Source of the DNA: Litorilituus sediminis
GTDB lineage: Bacteria > Pseudomonadota > Gammaproteobacteria > Enterobacterales > Alteromonadaceae
Direction of reading: 5' to 3'
NCBI RefSeq assembly: GCF_004295665.1
Contig: NZ_CP034759.1
Location: 1,674,001 to 1,738,000 of the forward strand
DNA length: 64,000 nt
In this document: in pieces, positions 46,726-55,936 of the stretch
How the letters are laid out: every line of letters begins with the position of its first letter
Position numbering within the stretch: the first letter of the stretch is position 1
Notes under the pieces: generated by a model
What the model saw: the letters and a program-made list of their open reading frames with translations, nothing else
What the model was told of the DNA's origin: nothing
The model's database searches: none
Program-made: the position numbers and the translations under genes

Positions 46726-47619
46726 ATGGCTATACAAACACCGATTCGAGGCCTGCGTTCTTTCTGTGTTGCATCTAAATGTTTAAGCTTTAAACATGCA
46801 GCGTCACAGTTATTTTTAACACCTTCCGCCGTTAGTCACCAAATAAAGCAGCTTGAAGCACAGTTAGGTTTAACGCTATTTAAACGAAACACCCGCTCTA
46901 TCGAGCTAACCCGTGTAGGTAAACAATTTTATCAATCGATACATCCCATTGTGCATCAATTAGAAGAGACGATTGCTGATTTCAGCCATAAACAGGAAAA
47001 TAAATCTATTGTCATCAGTTTGCCAGAATTCTTTGCTAGTGAACTTTTTATCCCAAAGTTAAGTGAATGGTCTGCTAATAACCCAAATATCAATCTACAA
47101 CTGGAAACGGTTAAAGCCAAAAATGATGCGTCTCAAACAGCAGACTTGTCTATAGTGCTTGCCAGTGGTCAACCTAATGCCAGCATTGTGCAACCACTTT
47201 TTCCCATTAGCTATGTACCCGCTTGTAATAAACAACTCTACAAAAAGCTAAAAGTACAAGGCTTTGATGCCTTGAAAAATACGCCACTATTATTACATCG
47301 CGCTCGCCCTTGGTCTTGGCATCAATGGGCCAACAATCTAGATTTAGCAGACTTCGATCCCAAACAAATTATTCAGTTTGACAGCATGTATGGTGTTGCC
47401 CGTGCAGCTCAGCAAGGTATGGGCATTGCCCTAGTTCCGCTCCCTATGAGCAAGTCATGGTTTAGTGAAGAATTACTGGTAAAACTATTTGATCAAGAAC
47501 TCAATACCAAGGACAGATATTATTTAATTCAACATGAGAATATGGCTGCTCGAGCAGAGTTAAATCTTTTTGCCAGTTGGGTAAGCTCTACCTTTTCTAT
47601 CGAAGCATTATACGCCTAA
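46726..47619 (+). CDS. LysR family transcriptional regulator (GcvA-like)
   Basis: 297 residues. N-terminal helix-turn-helix at about 7-65 (LRSFCVASKCLSFKHAASQLFLTPSAVSHQIKQLEAQLG) followed by an alpha/beta effector domain (about 92-290) with WHQWA and GMGIALVPLP, typical of the GcvA/AmpR branch. An activator or repressor responding to a small ligand. No divergent partner gene is present; candidates for control are the neighbouring propeller gene or the cyanophycin-type genes, which is speculation. Confidence 0.92.
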   Translation: MAIQTPIRGLRSFCVASKCLSFKHAASQLFLTPSAVSHQIKQLEAQLGLTLFKRNTRSIELTRVGKQFYQSIHPIVHQLEETIADFSHKQENKSIVISLPEFFASELFIPKLSEWSANNPNINLQLETVKAKNDASQTADLSIVLASGQPNASIVQPLFPISYVPACNKQLYKKLKVQGFDALKNTPLLLHRARPWSWHQWANNLDLADFDPKQIIQFDSMYGVARAAQQGMGIALVPLPMSKSWFSEELLVKLFDQELNTKDRYYLIQHENMAARAELNLFASWVSSTFSIEALYA

Positions 47620-47737
47620 AGTACAGGTGAAATTAATTCACTTGATAGGATGATTTTAATCGTTTGTCGTGAAAGAGCTTGCTACTTATAGTTTAGGTGT
47701 ATCAACGAGATGCACCTAAACTAAGTGGAGAACTCAC

Positions 47738-48262
47738 ATGACATCATTATCAAAATTTAGAAAAGTAATTATTGCTTCATTCGTGTTGATTTTTACTCTG
47801 CCAGTACAGGCAAACACATCAAAATTTAAAGTTGTTAGTATTAAAAACAATACCAACAAGCAAAGCACCTTTATCAATCACGAAAGTACAAATCGTCAAA
47901 AAACTCAAAACCAAGCAAACGATGTTCAAGCAGCATTTAACCTAAGCATGATGCAATGTGCAGCTTACTTACGTAACGAGGAGGCTAGTAAGTCAAGCAA
48001 AGCATGTTCAGCCGCGGTACAACACATTGAGTTAATGGATGCCAATACCCAACAAAGCCGATACCTAAAATCACTAAGTTATAGCAATCGCGCCATTGCC
48101 AAGTACAGCAACAATGATGAGTCGGGGGCATTAAATGACTTAGTCAGGGCAATATTAATCGACTCAAACGCCATAACACGCAGTAATTTAACCTTAATGA
48201 GCTCACTATTAAAAAACAAAGCTGAAGACATATCACCAGAGTATATAAGTCTCTCTGATTAA
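47738..48262 (+). CDS. Exported TPR-like protein of unknown function
   Basis: 174 residues; signal peptide (about 1-26, ending VQA-NTS), a polar Asn/Lys/Gln-rich linker (30-65), then paired helices (67-160) resembling two TPR units (AAFNLSMMQCAAYLRN..., SYSNRAIAKYSNNDESGALNDLVRAILID). Two Cys may form a disulfide. Not recognised beyond this. It is followed by a small ORF and a PDC sensor gene on the same strand. Confidence 0.65.
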   Translation: MTSLSKFRKVIIASFVLIFTLPVQANTSKFKVVSIKNNTNKQSTFINHESTNRQKTQNQANDVQAAFNLSMMQCAAYLRNEEASKSSKACSAAVQHIELMDANTQQSRYLKSLSYSNRAIAKYSNNDESGALNDLVRAILIDSNAITRSNLTLMSSLLKNKAEDISPEYISLSD

Positions 48263-48287
48263 TACTAACTAACCTCAGGAGAATGAG

Positions 48288-48389
48288 ATGTTCAAACAAA
48301 TCACTAAGCAGATAGTCAACACGTTAAACTTTTTACTGGCGTTAAAACACTTAGCCATTAGTCAATGGAACGTTGAACAAAGCGAGTAA
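48288..48389 (+). CDS. Possible 33-residue small protein
   Basis: ATG 48288 is preceded by AGGAGAATGAG, a strong ribosome site 8 bases away. The frame encodes MFKQITKQIVNTLNFLLALK followed by HLAISQWNVEQSE and stops at TAA. An amphipathic or membrane-leaning helix is followed by a polar tail. It lies 25 bases after the TPR-like gene. Short, so unproven, but the initiation signal is better than for many longer genes here. Confidence 0.5.
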   Translation: MFKQITKQIVNTLNFLLALKHLAISQWNVEQSE

Positions 48390-48519
48390 CAGCAATTCAG
48401 CACCAGCTAAATGAAACAGGCCGTTTTATTTACAATTTCGCCATAGATATTAGCCAGAAATATCGCTTGATATCTATTGGCATAAACAGCGCACATTCAT
48501 GCTTTAAAAAGGAGGCTTG

Positions 48520-49464
48520 ATGAACTATTTAAGTGTGATAGAACGATATCATGAGTATCGAAGCGCCATTCATGAGTTGATGGCTTCAATTATTGCTGGC
48601 GCATTTGATAAACAAGTATTTATTGATGAAGCTACATTAAGCAAGTCAATAACTTGGCTAACAAAGCATTACCCTTTTATTGAACTCATGTTCACACTCA
48701 ATGAATACGGCGTGCAAACCAGTCATAACTTTAGCAAAAAAATACCCGTTAGCGCTCAATCTGGCAAAGGCATAGACAGATCTTATCGCCCCTATTTTAC
48801 TCATGCGCGTGCAAGCGATGACATTATAGTGACTGAGCCTTACCTTTCTTGCTCTAGCCATAACTTGTGCATATCTACCGCACTAAAATACACAAACAGT
48901 GATAACCAAGTTATTGGTATATTGGTTATCGACATAGATCTTGCCCATGCCATTGAGTTTTTAATGGGGGATGTTAAGCGGAAAAAGTGTCATCCTTTTT
49001 TTGTTAGTGTTTACTCCTTCATCGTAATTGGCTTGTTCTTTATTGTCGGAATATTACTTTTTTTAGCGGCAGAAGAAATTATTAGCTTACTTACCTTTGC
49101 TAACGCACAAGACTTAACAATCAAGCCCTTTAGCATCATTATATTTTTAACCTTGGCTTTAGCCATCTTTGATTTAGGCAAAACCACCATTGAAGAAGAA
49201 GTTTTGATGCAAAAAGATATCTTAAGGCACAGCTCAACACGACGAACCATTACTCGCTTTATTGCCACCATCTTAATTGCGGTATCAATCGAAGCGTTAC
49301 TATTAATGTTCAAATCTGTTTTGGGTGAATCTCAATATTTAACCAGTGCTGTCGCCATGATGACAACAGCTATCGGTTTACTGCTTGCTTTAGGTGTATA
49401 CGTTTACCTTGGCGCTAAAGCTGAAGCTTTACTCAGAAAAAGTAACGCTAGCACTAAACCTTAG
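48520..49464 (+). CDS. Membrane protein with PDC (PAS-like extracytoplasmic) sensor segment
   Basis: 314 residues from ATG 48520, with AGGAGG four bases before it; a TTG one codon earlier is possible. Residues 1-150 carry PDC-type features of small-molecule sensors (SGKGIDRSYRPYF, ...ISTALKY...QVIGILVIDIDL). Then four hydrophobic helices at about 164-190, 205-225, 245-268 and 280-302. No kinase, GGDEF or methyl-accepting output domain. The N-terminal domain lacks a preceding helix, so it may face the cytoplasm. Role unknown. Confidence 0.7.
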   Translation: MNYLSVIERYHEYRSAIHELMASIIAGAFDKQVFIDEATLSKSITWLTKHYPFIELMFTLNEYGVQTSHNFSKKIPVSAQSGKGIDRSYRPYFTHARASDDIIVTEPYLSCSSHNLCISTALKYTNSDNQVIGILVIDIDLAHAIEFLMGDVKRKKCHPFFVSVYSFIVIGLFFIVGILLFLAAEEIISLLTFANAQDLTIKPFSIIIFLTLALAIFDLGKTTIEEEVLMQKDILRHSSTRRTITRFIATILIAVSIEALLLMFKSVLGESQYLTSAVAMMTTAIGLLLALGVYVYLGAKAEALLRKSNASTKP

Positions 49465-49490
49465 CAAGACTTAAGCAAAACATTCTATGG

Positions 49491-50633
49491 TTAGCTTTGC
49501 GCAGCAACTAACTTTGCCTGTTTTGCCGCTTTACTTGCTTGCCAACGACGCCAAGAAAGCATGACTCCGGTATAAACCAGTAAACAGGCGAGCAGTGAGG
49601 CAATGCCCGCTAAGGTTTGTCCCACTAGGCCTAAAGCTTCTCCTGTATGTAAAAAGCGAATATAACTACGCGCTTGACGATATGTAGATAACTGCTGAAA
49701 GCTTTGCTGGTCAACAATCTCGCCTAATAAGCTATTTATTGCCACTGAGAGCCTTTTTTGTGGCTCACCACCATTACCATTATCTACCTGAAAAACTTGA
49801 ATATCTTTATTTAAGTCAGCCAGTGATAAACGGATAGTTTGCCAGTTGCTATATTCAGCCGTAACGAGTTCAAATACCTGCTGATGTGATAATTGATTAT
49901 TCAATGCTTGCTCGCTTAACACTTGCCCTTGGCTAATTTTACTAGCGTCAGTTGATAGATAGTCTTTTAATGTTTGCCCCGGCCATTTAAAAGAAAAGAA
50001 AAACGCAGTCGCAATAACGACAAATAAAATAGGCGCCATATAAAACCCAAAAACATTGTGCCAATTATAATCCCTTGCCTTGACGGAATTGTGTTTCGAT
50101 GTAAGCGTTAATTTTTGCTTAAATGCCTTAGCTTTAAAACGGTTTGGCAGCCACAAATACAAACCAGTTAACAGCAAGATAAAGAAAATCAGATTCGCTA
50201 TACCATTAACCCAACGCCCTGCTTCACTGAATTTGCCATCAAGTGTTAACCAGCGATGAAAAGCGCGCAGTTTTTTAAAAAAGACTTTTGTACCTTTGCC
50301 CGGCTCTACCATTTTCTCACCAGTATAGGGGTTTAAATATGCCAGCGTTTTTCGGCCTTCTTTCACTATGACGGGTGCACCGCGTTCATTAATTAATGTC
50401 ATGGCAGGTGCTTTCTTAGCCGGTAGTCTTTGCGCTATCGCGGTTAACTTATCTAATGATAAAGGCTTACTGGCCTCATTTTCAGGCTTTATGTAATCAC
50501 TGCGCTCTGCCAACTTAATCATTTGCCTTTCATAAGTTAAGGCAACGCCAGTAATCGACATAATAAAAACAAATAAAGCGGCACTACAGCCTAAGATGAG
50601 GTGTAGCCAAAAGAGAATTTTTCTAATTTTCAT
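49491..50633 (-). CDS. PepSY-associated membrane protein (iron-uptake type)
   Basis: 380 residues from ATG 50633. Helices at about 10-33, 138-158, 187-212 and 335-360. PepSY-type extracytoplasmic segments lie between the first pair (GVALTYERQM ... PYTGEKMVEPG) and before the last helix, and the conserved FHRWLTLDG..GRWVNGIANL follows. Members beside siderophore receptors act as inner-membrane ferric-siderophore reductases or assembly factors. It lies downstream of a siderophore-type receptor, with a terminator-like hairpin at 50653-50671 between them. Confidence 0.83.
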   Translation of the reverse strand: MKIRKILFWLHLILGCSAALFVFIMSITGVALTYERQMIKLAERSDYIKPENEASKPLSLDKLTAIAQRLPAKKAPAMTLINERGAPVIVKEGRKTLAYLNPYTGEKMVEPGKGTKVFFKKLRAFHRWLTLDGKFSEAGRWVNGIANLIFFILLLTGLYLWLPNRFKAKAFKQKLTLTSKHNSVKARDYNWHNVFGFYMAPILFVVIATAFFFSFKWPGQTLKDYLSTDASKISQGQVLSEQALNNQLSHQQVFELVTAEYSNWQTIRLSLADLNKDIQVFQVDNGNGGEPQKRLSVAINSLLGEIVDQQSFQQLSTYRQARSYIRFLHTGEALGLVGQTLAGIASLLACLLVYTGVMLSWRRWQASKAAKQAKLVAAQS

Positions 50634-50652
50634 ACAGGACAAATACCTAAAA

Positions 50653-50671
50653 AAGCGCCACTATGGCGCTT
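50653..50671 (-). terminator. Terminator or attenuator between receptor and PepSY gene
   Basis: On the minus strand AAGCGCC and GGCGCTT pair around five bases and run into TTTTTT, 20 bases before the PepSY start. It may reduce read-through from the receptor. A second GC hairpin without a T run lies at 50714-50738. Confidence 0.7.
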
Positions 50672-50782
50672 AATATCATGATATCCCTAATACCATAATA
50701 TCCTTAAGTGTGAATCGCCCAGAGCTCCACTGGGCGATATATTTATAGTAATTGAGTTAACTATTTCAATTAGTATTACAGC

Positions 50783-52858
50783 TTAGAATGAAGCTTTAAC
50801 TTCAAAGCGTGCTGTTCTACCATCACCAACAGTAACATTGTTAATACCGCCGCCAGCAAGGTAGTCAGTATCAAGTACGTTCTCAACATTAAATCTAAAA
50901 TCTAGGGTTTTATTGCCAATATCCATTTGATAGCTTGCCCCTAAGTCAACACGCGCATAGGCATCTTTAGTGACGGTATTGTCACTATCGGCATAACGCT
51001 CACCTTGGTAGAATACCCCAGCATTTAACGCTAATGCTTCTGTCAGCTCATAACGTGACCAAATCGATGCCGACCACTCAGGTGCATCAACCGGCGTGTT
51101 GCCTTGATACTTATTATCACGCTCATAAACGGCATCTAGATACATAGCAGAGGCCATAACAAATAATCTATCTGTTATCGCACCTTGAGCTGATAACTCT
51201 AAACCTTTATGACGCTGAACACCCGCTTGTGTGGTAATGGTATCGTAAACAGGATCGTTTTCTAATGTTTCAGTGATTAAAGCACCCGTTTTTTCAATAT
51301 CAAATAATGCCGTTTCCACCAGTAAACGCTCAGAAACTTGCCACTTTGCCCCTAACTCAATTTGTGATGAAGTTACCGCATCAAGTGCCATGCCGTGATT
51401 TTTATCGGTCTCATCATTAAGTGTTTCACTTGATGCAGGCTCAAAGCTTTCAGAGTAATTAATGTAAACCGTCGCATCATCAATTGGGTGATATAACACA
51501 CCTAACTTAGGGACAAAAGAATCACTATCTGCGCCTTTTTTATTTTGCTTATCAAAGCGACCACCAAATACCGCTTGCCACTGATCGTTAAAGGTAATTA
51601 GGTCTTGGAAATAAACACCATAGTAATCATACTCGCTGGTATACAAACTATCGTCTGTTTTATAGCTAACATCAGGTCTTAACGGCTCAGCTTGGCCAGG
51701 AGTATAGTCAATAGGGTCGGCATTAGTTTTTAGCTGACCATAATAATAATCTAAGCTATTGGCACCAATTAGCACTTGGTGATCTACAGAAGCAAAGCTG
51801 AATTCACCAACAAGATCGATATAAAATGTCTTAAACTGCCAGTCATCAAACCTATCGTACGGTTTTGAAGTATAGCTATCGCCTTCTTGATAGTTTTTAG
51901 GCATTTTCGGCGATGATTCAAAGCGCTGACGCTCAAATGTTTGCTCGTTATAACCTAGCTTTAATTCCCATTGCGGATTAAAAAAGTAGTTTACTCGCGT
52001 GCCGACATTAGCCACAGTTATGTCGGTAAATGCCCAAGAAAAATCGCGAATGGTTTTATCATCACCAATAACATCACCATTTGCATCTAACCAAGCACCT
52101 GTATCTAAGCCCGCTTTATCATTGGTTTGATCGTAATAAACATTCACTAACAAGTTTTCAGTAAAGTTATAATCAACACTCATTGAGCCTAAAAAGCGAT
52201 CACGTTCACGCTGCTCACCATTTTGATATTCACGCTCATAAATCACATCTTGTTTGACTAAAACGCCACGGTAACTTAAATCTTCAACAATTTCTCCGCC
52301 TGCATCTAGCATAAAACGGCTAGAGCCATGCTGATCGACATCGGCGCTGATATCAAACAAGGTATTGTCGGTCGGCTTTTTAGTCACCATATTAATCAAA
52401 CCACCGGGTGCAGACTGACCATAAAGCATACTTGATGGGCCACGCAACACTTCTACATGTGACAAGGTTTCAATTGGCTGCTGATAGTGAGACCAATGCT
52501 GATGACCATCACGTAAATAACCATTTGAAGAGCTTAAGGTAAAACCACGAGAACTGAACACCTCGCGATTACGTTGTTTTGAGCCTGGCGATAAACTGGC
52601 AACATTACTTAGCACTTCACCCAATGTTGTCGCTAATTGTTCATCAATAATAGTCTCTGGAATAACCGTTACCGCCTGCGCTGTCTCTAGCAAGGAGGCA
52701 TTAGTACGCATAGCGCCGGATGCACTATCAACTTTATAGTCATTAAAGTAACTTCCTTTTACTTCTATTACCTCTATGCCGGCATCGTCGGCATAAACTG
52801 GGGGTGCTAAAGACAAAATGGCTAGGGAAATACCCACAGATAAATAACTAAGTTTCAT
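50783..52858 (-). CDS. TonB-dependent siderophore receptor
   Basis: 691 residues from ATG 52858, with GAGGAAA seven bases upstream; a TTG four codons earlier is rejected. Signal peptide ending VYA-DDA, TonB box region GIEVIEVKGSYF, plug motifs LLETAQAVTVIPETIID, FSSRGFTLSSSNGYLRDG and VEVLRGPSSMLYGQSAPGGLINMVTKKP, which are diagnostic of the siderophore class, and barrel end RTARFEVKASF. It imports ferric siderophores across the outer membrane. The Fur-box-like site 79 bases upstream and the PepSY gene downstream agree. Confidence 0.94.
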   Translation of the reverse strand: MKLSYLSVGISLAILSLAPPVYADDAGIEVIEVKGSYFNDYKVDSASGAMRTNASLLETAQAVTVIPETIIDEQLATTLGEVLSNVASLSPGSKQRNREVFSSRGFTLSSSNGYLRDGHQHWSHYQQPIETLSHVEVLRGPSSMLYGQSAPGGLINMVTKKPTDNTLFDISADVDQHGSSRFMLDAGGEIVEDLSYRGVLVKQDVIYEREYQNGEQRERDRFLGSMSVDYNFTENLLVNVYYDQTNDKAGLDTGAWLDANGDVIGDDKTIRDFSWAFTDITVANVGTRVNYFFNPQWELKLGYNEQTFERQRFESSPKMPKNYQEGDSYTSKPYDRFDDWQFKTFYIDLVGEFSFASVDHQVLIGANSLDYYYGQLKTNADPIDYTPGQAEPLRPDVSYKTDDSLYTSEYDYYGVYFQDLITFNDQWQAVFGGRFDKQNKKGADSDSFVPKLGVLYHPIDDATVYINYSESFEPASSETLNDETDKNHGMALDAVTSSQIELGAKWQVSERLLVETALFDIEKTGALITETLENDPVYDTITTQAGVQRHKGLELSAQGAITDRLFVMASAMYLDAVYERDNKYQGNTPVDAPEWSASIWSRYELTEALALNAGVFYQGERYADSDNTVTKDAYARVDLGASYQMDIGNKTLDFRFNVENVLDTDYLAGGGINNVTVGDGRTARFEVKASF

Positions 52859-52936
52859 GTGTTTCCTCAATAAGAATAGGGAGAGTAATAATCAAACGAG
52901 GCGCATTCTAACAGCAGATGAAACAAAGTAAAGGCA

Positions 52937-52955
52937 AATGATAATAATTACTATT
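52937..52955 (-). promoter_or_regulatory. Fur-box-like operator
   Basis: AATGATAATAATTACTATT matches 17 of 19 positions of a standard Fur palindrome AATGATAATAATTATCATT. It lies 79-97 bases upstream of the siderophore receptor start, where iron-dependent repression would be expected. Confidence 0.75.
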
Positions 52956-53104
52956 AACTTTTTCATGTTTATGTAACAAAGACATTCCAGAAGAAAAAAA
53001 TCCGCAATATTACTGTCACAGGCAAATCATAAAAATGTATTAAAAATGTCACAACACCCTGTTGAGATAGAGCTTTTAATACAAAAATCAGTCAAGGACA
53101 CAAA

Positions 53105-54949
53105 ATGAAGTTCAACAAAACCTTAGTCAGCCTGGCACTAATTACCACATTAACCGCCTGCAACGGCGACGATGGCAGCCAAGGCGCTACTGGACCTGCT
53201 GGCACTAATGGTACAAACGGTATCAATGGCACGAATGGAAAAAATGCCCCTACTTCGCTACAAGTTGAGCTAGTCGCTCGCACAGTATTAAATGCTAATG
53301 CGCCAGAAGGGGCAGCTGAAATAGTGGATTATCAAAAGTCCAAGCAATGGTTCTACGCCATTAATAGCTCAATCTCTCCTGCTGTGATTGAAATTATTGA
53401 TGCCAGTAGTTTTGATGCTGTAGTACTGACAAAAGATGCTGAAGGTGTGGTAACTGATAGCAATCTAAGCTCAACTATCACCCTAGATTTAGCCTTAACG
53501 GCTAACCTAACAGGTGATGCCAACAGCATCGCCATTGATAACAATAATGAATTACTGGCCGTAGCGGTTGCTTCTGGCAATGTTAACGATAACGGCCATA
53601 TTGCCTTTTTTGATATTTCAGGTGCAGCACCAAGCTTTATCAAAAATGTTGAAGTAGGTAACCTGCCGGATAATGTGGTTTTCACTCACGATGGTAAAAA
53701 GGTGTTAGTTGCCAATGAAGGCGAACCGGCAAAAGATTACGTTATAGATCCTAAAGGCTCTATTTCAATTATTAATATCACCGATGCTATGCCAGCAGAC
53801 ACCGCCATTAGTATTGACTTTGATAGCTTTAATAACAAGCAAGCTGAATTAGCCGCGCAGGGGGTTAAGTTTTCTAACCCATCAGGGCAAGAGATCAAAG
53901 GCAGCATTCGCCAGTACACAGTGGCACAAGATTTAGAGCCGGAATACATCGCCATTTCTCAAGATAATCAGTTTGCTTATGTGTCTCTACAAGAAAATAA
54001 CGCCATTGCTACAGTAAATTTAAAGGATAATAGCGTAGATATTAAAGGGCTTGGTTTTAAAGATTGGAGCCAACATTTAATCGATGTTTCCGATAAAGAC
54101 GGTGGCGTAAACTTAAAGCAATATCAAAACCTTTATGGCATGTATCAGCCTGATACCATCGCTAGCTATTCATGGCAAAATGCTAACTTTATTGTTTCAG
54201 CCAATGAAGGTGATGGGCGCGAATATATAGCCTTTGAACGAGAAGCTGCTGAAGATGCTGGTAAAGCTGAGTGTCAAACAGACTTCCCTCAAGGTATCTA
54301 TGAATGGGAAGATGGCGAAGAAATTTGTATTTCATACACTGATGAAGCAAGAGTAAAAGATCTTGAAGATTTTGGCAGCGTCAGTGCTGAGTTAGATGCT
54401 TATGTGAGTGACAATGGCGGTAAAAATGGTTTAGGTCGTTTACTGGTTACTAACGCCTTAGGCAAAAACGATAACAATGAATATAGCCAGTTATACGCCT
54501 ATGGCGCACGTTCTTTTACCATTTGGGATAGCAATGGTTTAGTGGTGTTTGACTCTGGTGATGACATTGCTCGTATTACCGCTTCAATTCATGGTGCAGC
54601 CTTTAATAATGATGAAGATGAAAACGAAGGTGATACTCGCTCTGATGCCAAAGGCGCAGAGCCAGAAGCGCTAGCTATAGGTCAAGTAGGCTCACAAACC
54701 TATGCTTTTATTGGCTTAGAGCGCATGGGCGGCATCTTAGCTTACAACATAACCAACCCTTACAATGTTAAGTTTGTTGAATACTTCTATAATCGCGGCT
54801 TAGTGGAAGGTGCAGATATCAGCGGTGATTTAGCCCCTGAAGGGATGAAGTTTATCGCTGCTAAAGATAGCCCAACCAATGAAGCTTTATTGGTCGTTGG
54901 TAATGAAATTTCTGGCTCAGTGGCCGTGTGGCAAATAATGGAAAAATAA
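53105..54949 (+). CDS. Choice-of-anchor I family lipoprotein with collagen-like stretch
   Basis: 614 residues; AAGGA precedes the ATG. Lipoprotein signal with lipobox LTAC at residues 16-19. A short Gly-X-Y run follows (about 25-47, GATGPAGTNGTNGINGTNG), then a beta-propeller-like body with the choice-of-anchor I marks: LTGDANSIAIDNNNELLAVAVA, GNLPDNVVFTHDGKKVLVANEGEP, DLEPEYIAISQDNQFAYVSLQENNAI, EGDGREYI, and APEGMKFIAA at the end. Related proteins sit near alkaline phosphatases or as cell-surface proteins. No enzymatic assignment is possible. Confidence 0.85.
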   Translation: MKFNKTLVSLALITTLTACNGDDGSQGATGPAGTNGTNGINGTNGKNAPTSLQVELVARTVLNANAPEGAAEIVDYQKSKQWFYAINSSISPAVIEIIDASSFDAVVLTKDAEGVVTDSNLSSTITLDLALTANLTGDANSIAIDNNNELLAVAVASGNVNDNGHIAFFDISGAAPSFIKNVEVGNLPDNVVFTHDGKKVLVANEGEPAKDYVIDPKGSISIINITDAMPADTAISIDFDSFNNKQAELAAQGVKFSNPSGQEIKGSIRQYTVAQDLEPEYIAISQDNQFAYVSLQENNAIATVNLKDNSVDIKGLGFKDWSQHLIDVSDKDGGVNLKQYQNLYGMYQPDTIASYSWQNANFIVSANEGDGREYIAFEREAAEDAGKAECQTDFPQGIYEWEDGEEICISYTDEARVKDLEDFGSVSAELDAYVSDNGGKNGLGRLLVTNALGKNDNNEYSQLYAYGARSFTIWDSNGLVVFDSGDDIARITASIHGAAFNNDEDENEGDTRSDAKGAEPEALAIGQVGSQTYAFIGLERMGGILAYNITNPYNVKFVEYFYNRGLVEGADISGDLAPEGMKFIAAKDSPTNEALLVVGNEISGSVAVWQIMEK

Positions 54950-55462
54950 CCAGTTAAAATATTACTCAGTTAAAATATTACTCAGTTAAAATATTACTCA
55001 GTTAAAGCTAAATCATAACTTTATAAGCCATACCTTTATAAGTCATACCTTTATAAGTCATGCTTTAACTGAGTAACCTCCTTCCTGCCTGCAATTATCT
55101 TCCTTGTTGGCAAATTCGCCAGCAAACATACTGAAAACATCATTAACCAAAGCCTAGCAATCTAGCAAGAGCTTATCCTTAGCATTTAACCCTCTTTCTC
55201 ATTAGAAATAGCGCAAATAAAGATAAAGTTATCAATCAGCGTGCTTCAAAATTAATAAAAGCATTACCTGTAAACCCTTAGCGCAAGGCTTAAGCTTTAC
55301 CATTAAGCTACCCATATCGAGAACTAGTTGAATTATTAACACTTAGCTTAAATATCAGCTTTTACTGATTTAAAACAAAGCAAAATCAAGCTTAGTTGCT
55401 GACAATGTTGCTAATAATCAAGTCATAGCAAATTGCTATAAACACAGTCAGTAAGGATCGCA
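54950..55462. other. 513-base intergenic region with repeat cluster
   Basis: No gene found. The first 125 bases carry two tandem repeat arrays inside an inverted repeat (54951-55076). The rest is AT-rich without recognisable signals. Confidence 0.6.
54951..55076. repeat. Two short tandem arrays enclosed by a 15-bp inverted repeat
   Basis: A 16-base unit CAGTTAAAATATTACT occurs three times plus a partial copy (54951-55007). A 15-base unit CTTTATAAGTCATAC occurs three times with single changes (55019-55063). Sequence 54994-55008 is perfectly complementary to 55062-55076 (TTACTCAGTTAAAGC), so the second array forms the loop of a hairpin built on the first. Confidence 0.85.
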
Positions 55463-55936
55463 ATGAAACCGTTAACACCGCTACTAGCTATGCTAATGCT
55501 CACCTTAAGTGCAACATGCCTAGCGTATGAAAATGATCATCACCATCACGCACCTCAACACAACCCTTTAACGCAATTAACATTAAATGATGGCAAAAAG
55601 TGGTCTATTGATGACAGCTTACACTTAGGTATGACGCAAATTAAACGCGAAATTGAAAACAACATTGATGCGATTCATCACAACACTTTTACCTTAGCTG
55701 AATATGAAAAGCTGGCTAAAAATATTAACACTCACTTACAGTATATTTTTAAGCATTGCGCTTTACCCAAAGCGGCGGATGAGCAGCTGCACCACTTACT
55801 TTTTTCTATTATGCAAGCCAGTGAGCAAATGAAAAGCAAAGAGCAACCAAGACAGGCGGCAGTTACCCTAATCAAAGCATTAGAACACTACCCTAAGTTC
55901 TTTGCTGATAATAACTGGCAAGCGCTTAATCACTAA
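55463..55936 (+). CDS. Exported His-rich helical protein of unknown function
   Basis: 157 residues; AAGGA lies eight bases upstream. Signal peptide about 1-21 (ending CLA-YEN), followed by a His-rich segment ENDHHHHAPQHNP at 23-35 that could bind metal. The rest (50-157) is predicted all-helical with scattered His and one Cys (YIFKHCALP). It resembles small periplasmic metal-stress proteins only in general character. Its last 11 bases overlap the tail of the convergent glycosyltransferase gene. Confidence 0.7.
   Translation: MKPLTPLLAMLMLTLSATCLAYENDHHHHAPQHNPLTQLTLNDGKKWSIDDSLHLGMTQIKREIENNIDAIHHNTFTLAEYEKLAKNINTHLQYIFKHCALPKAADEQLHHLLFSIMQASEQMKSKEQPRQAAVTLIKALEHYPKFFADNNWQALNH

Noticed and set aside
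53170..53245. Gly-X-Y run as a true collagen domain
   Set aside because: Only about seven triplets, too short for a stable collagen helix; reported as a collagen-like stretch within the lipoprotein.
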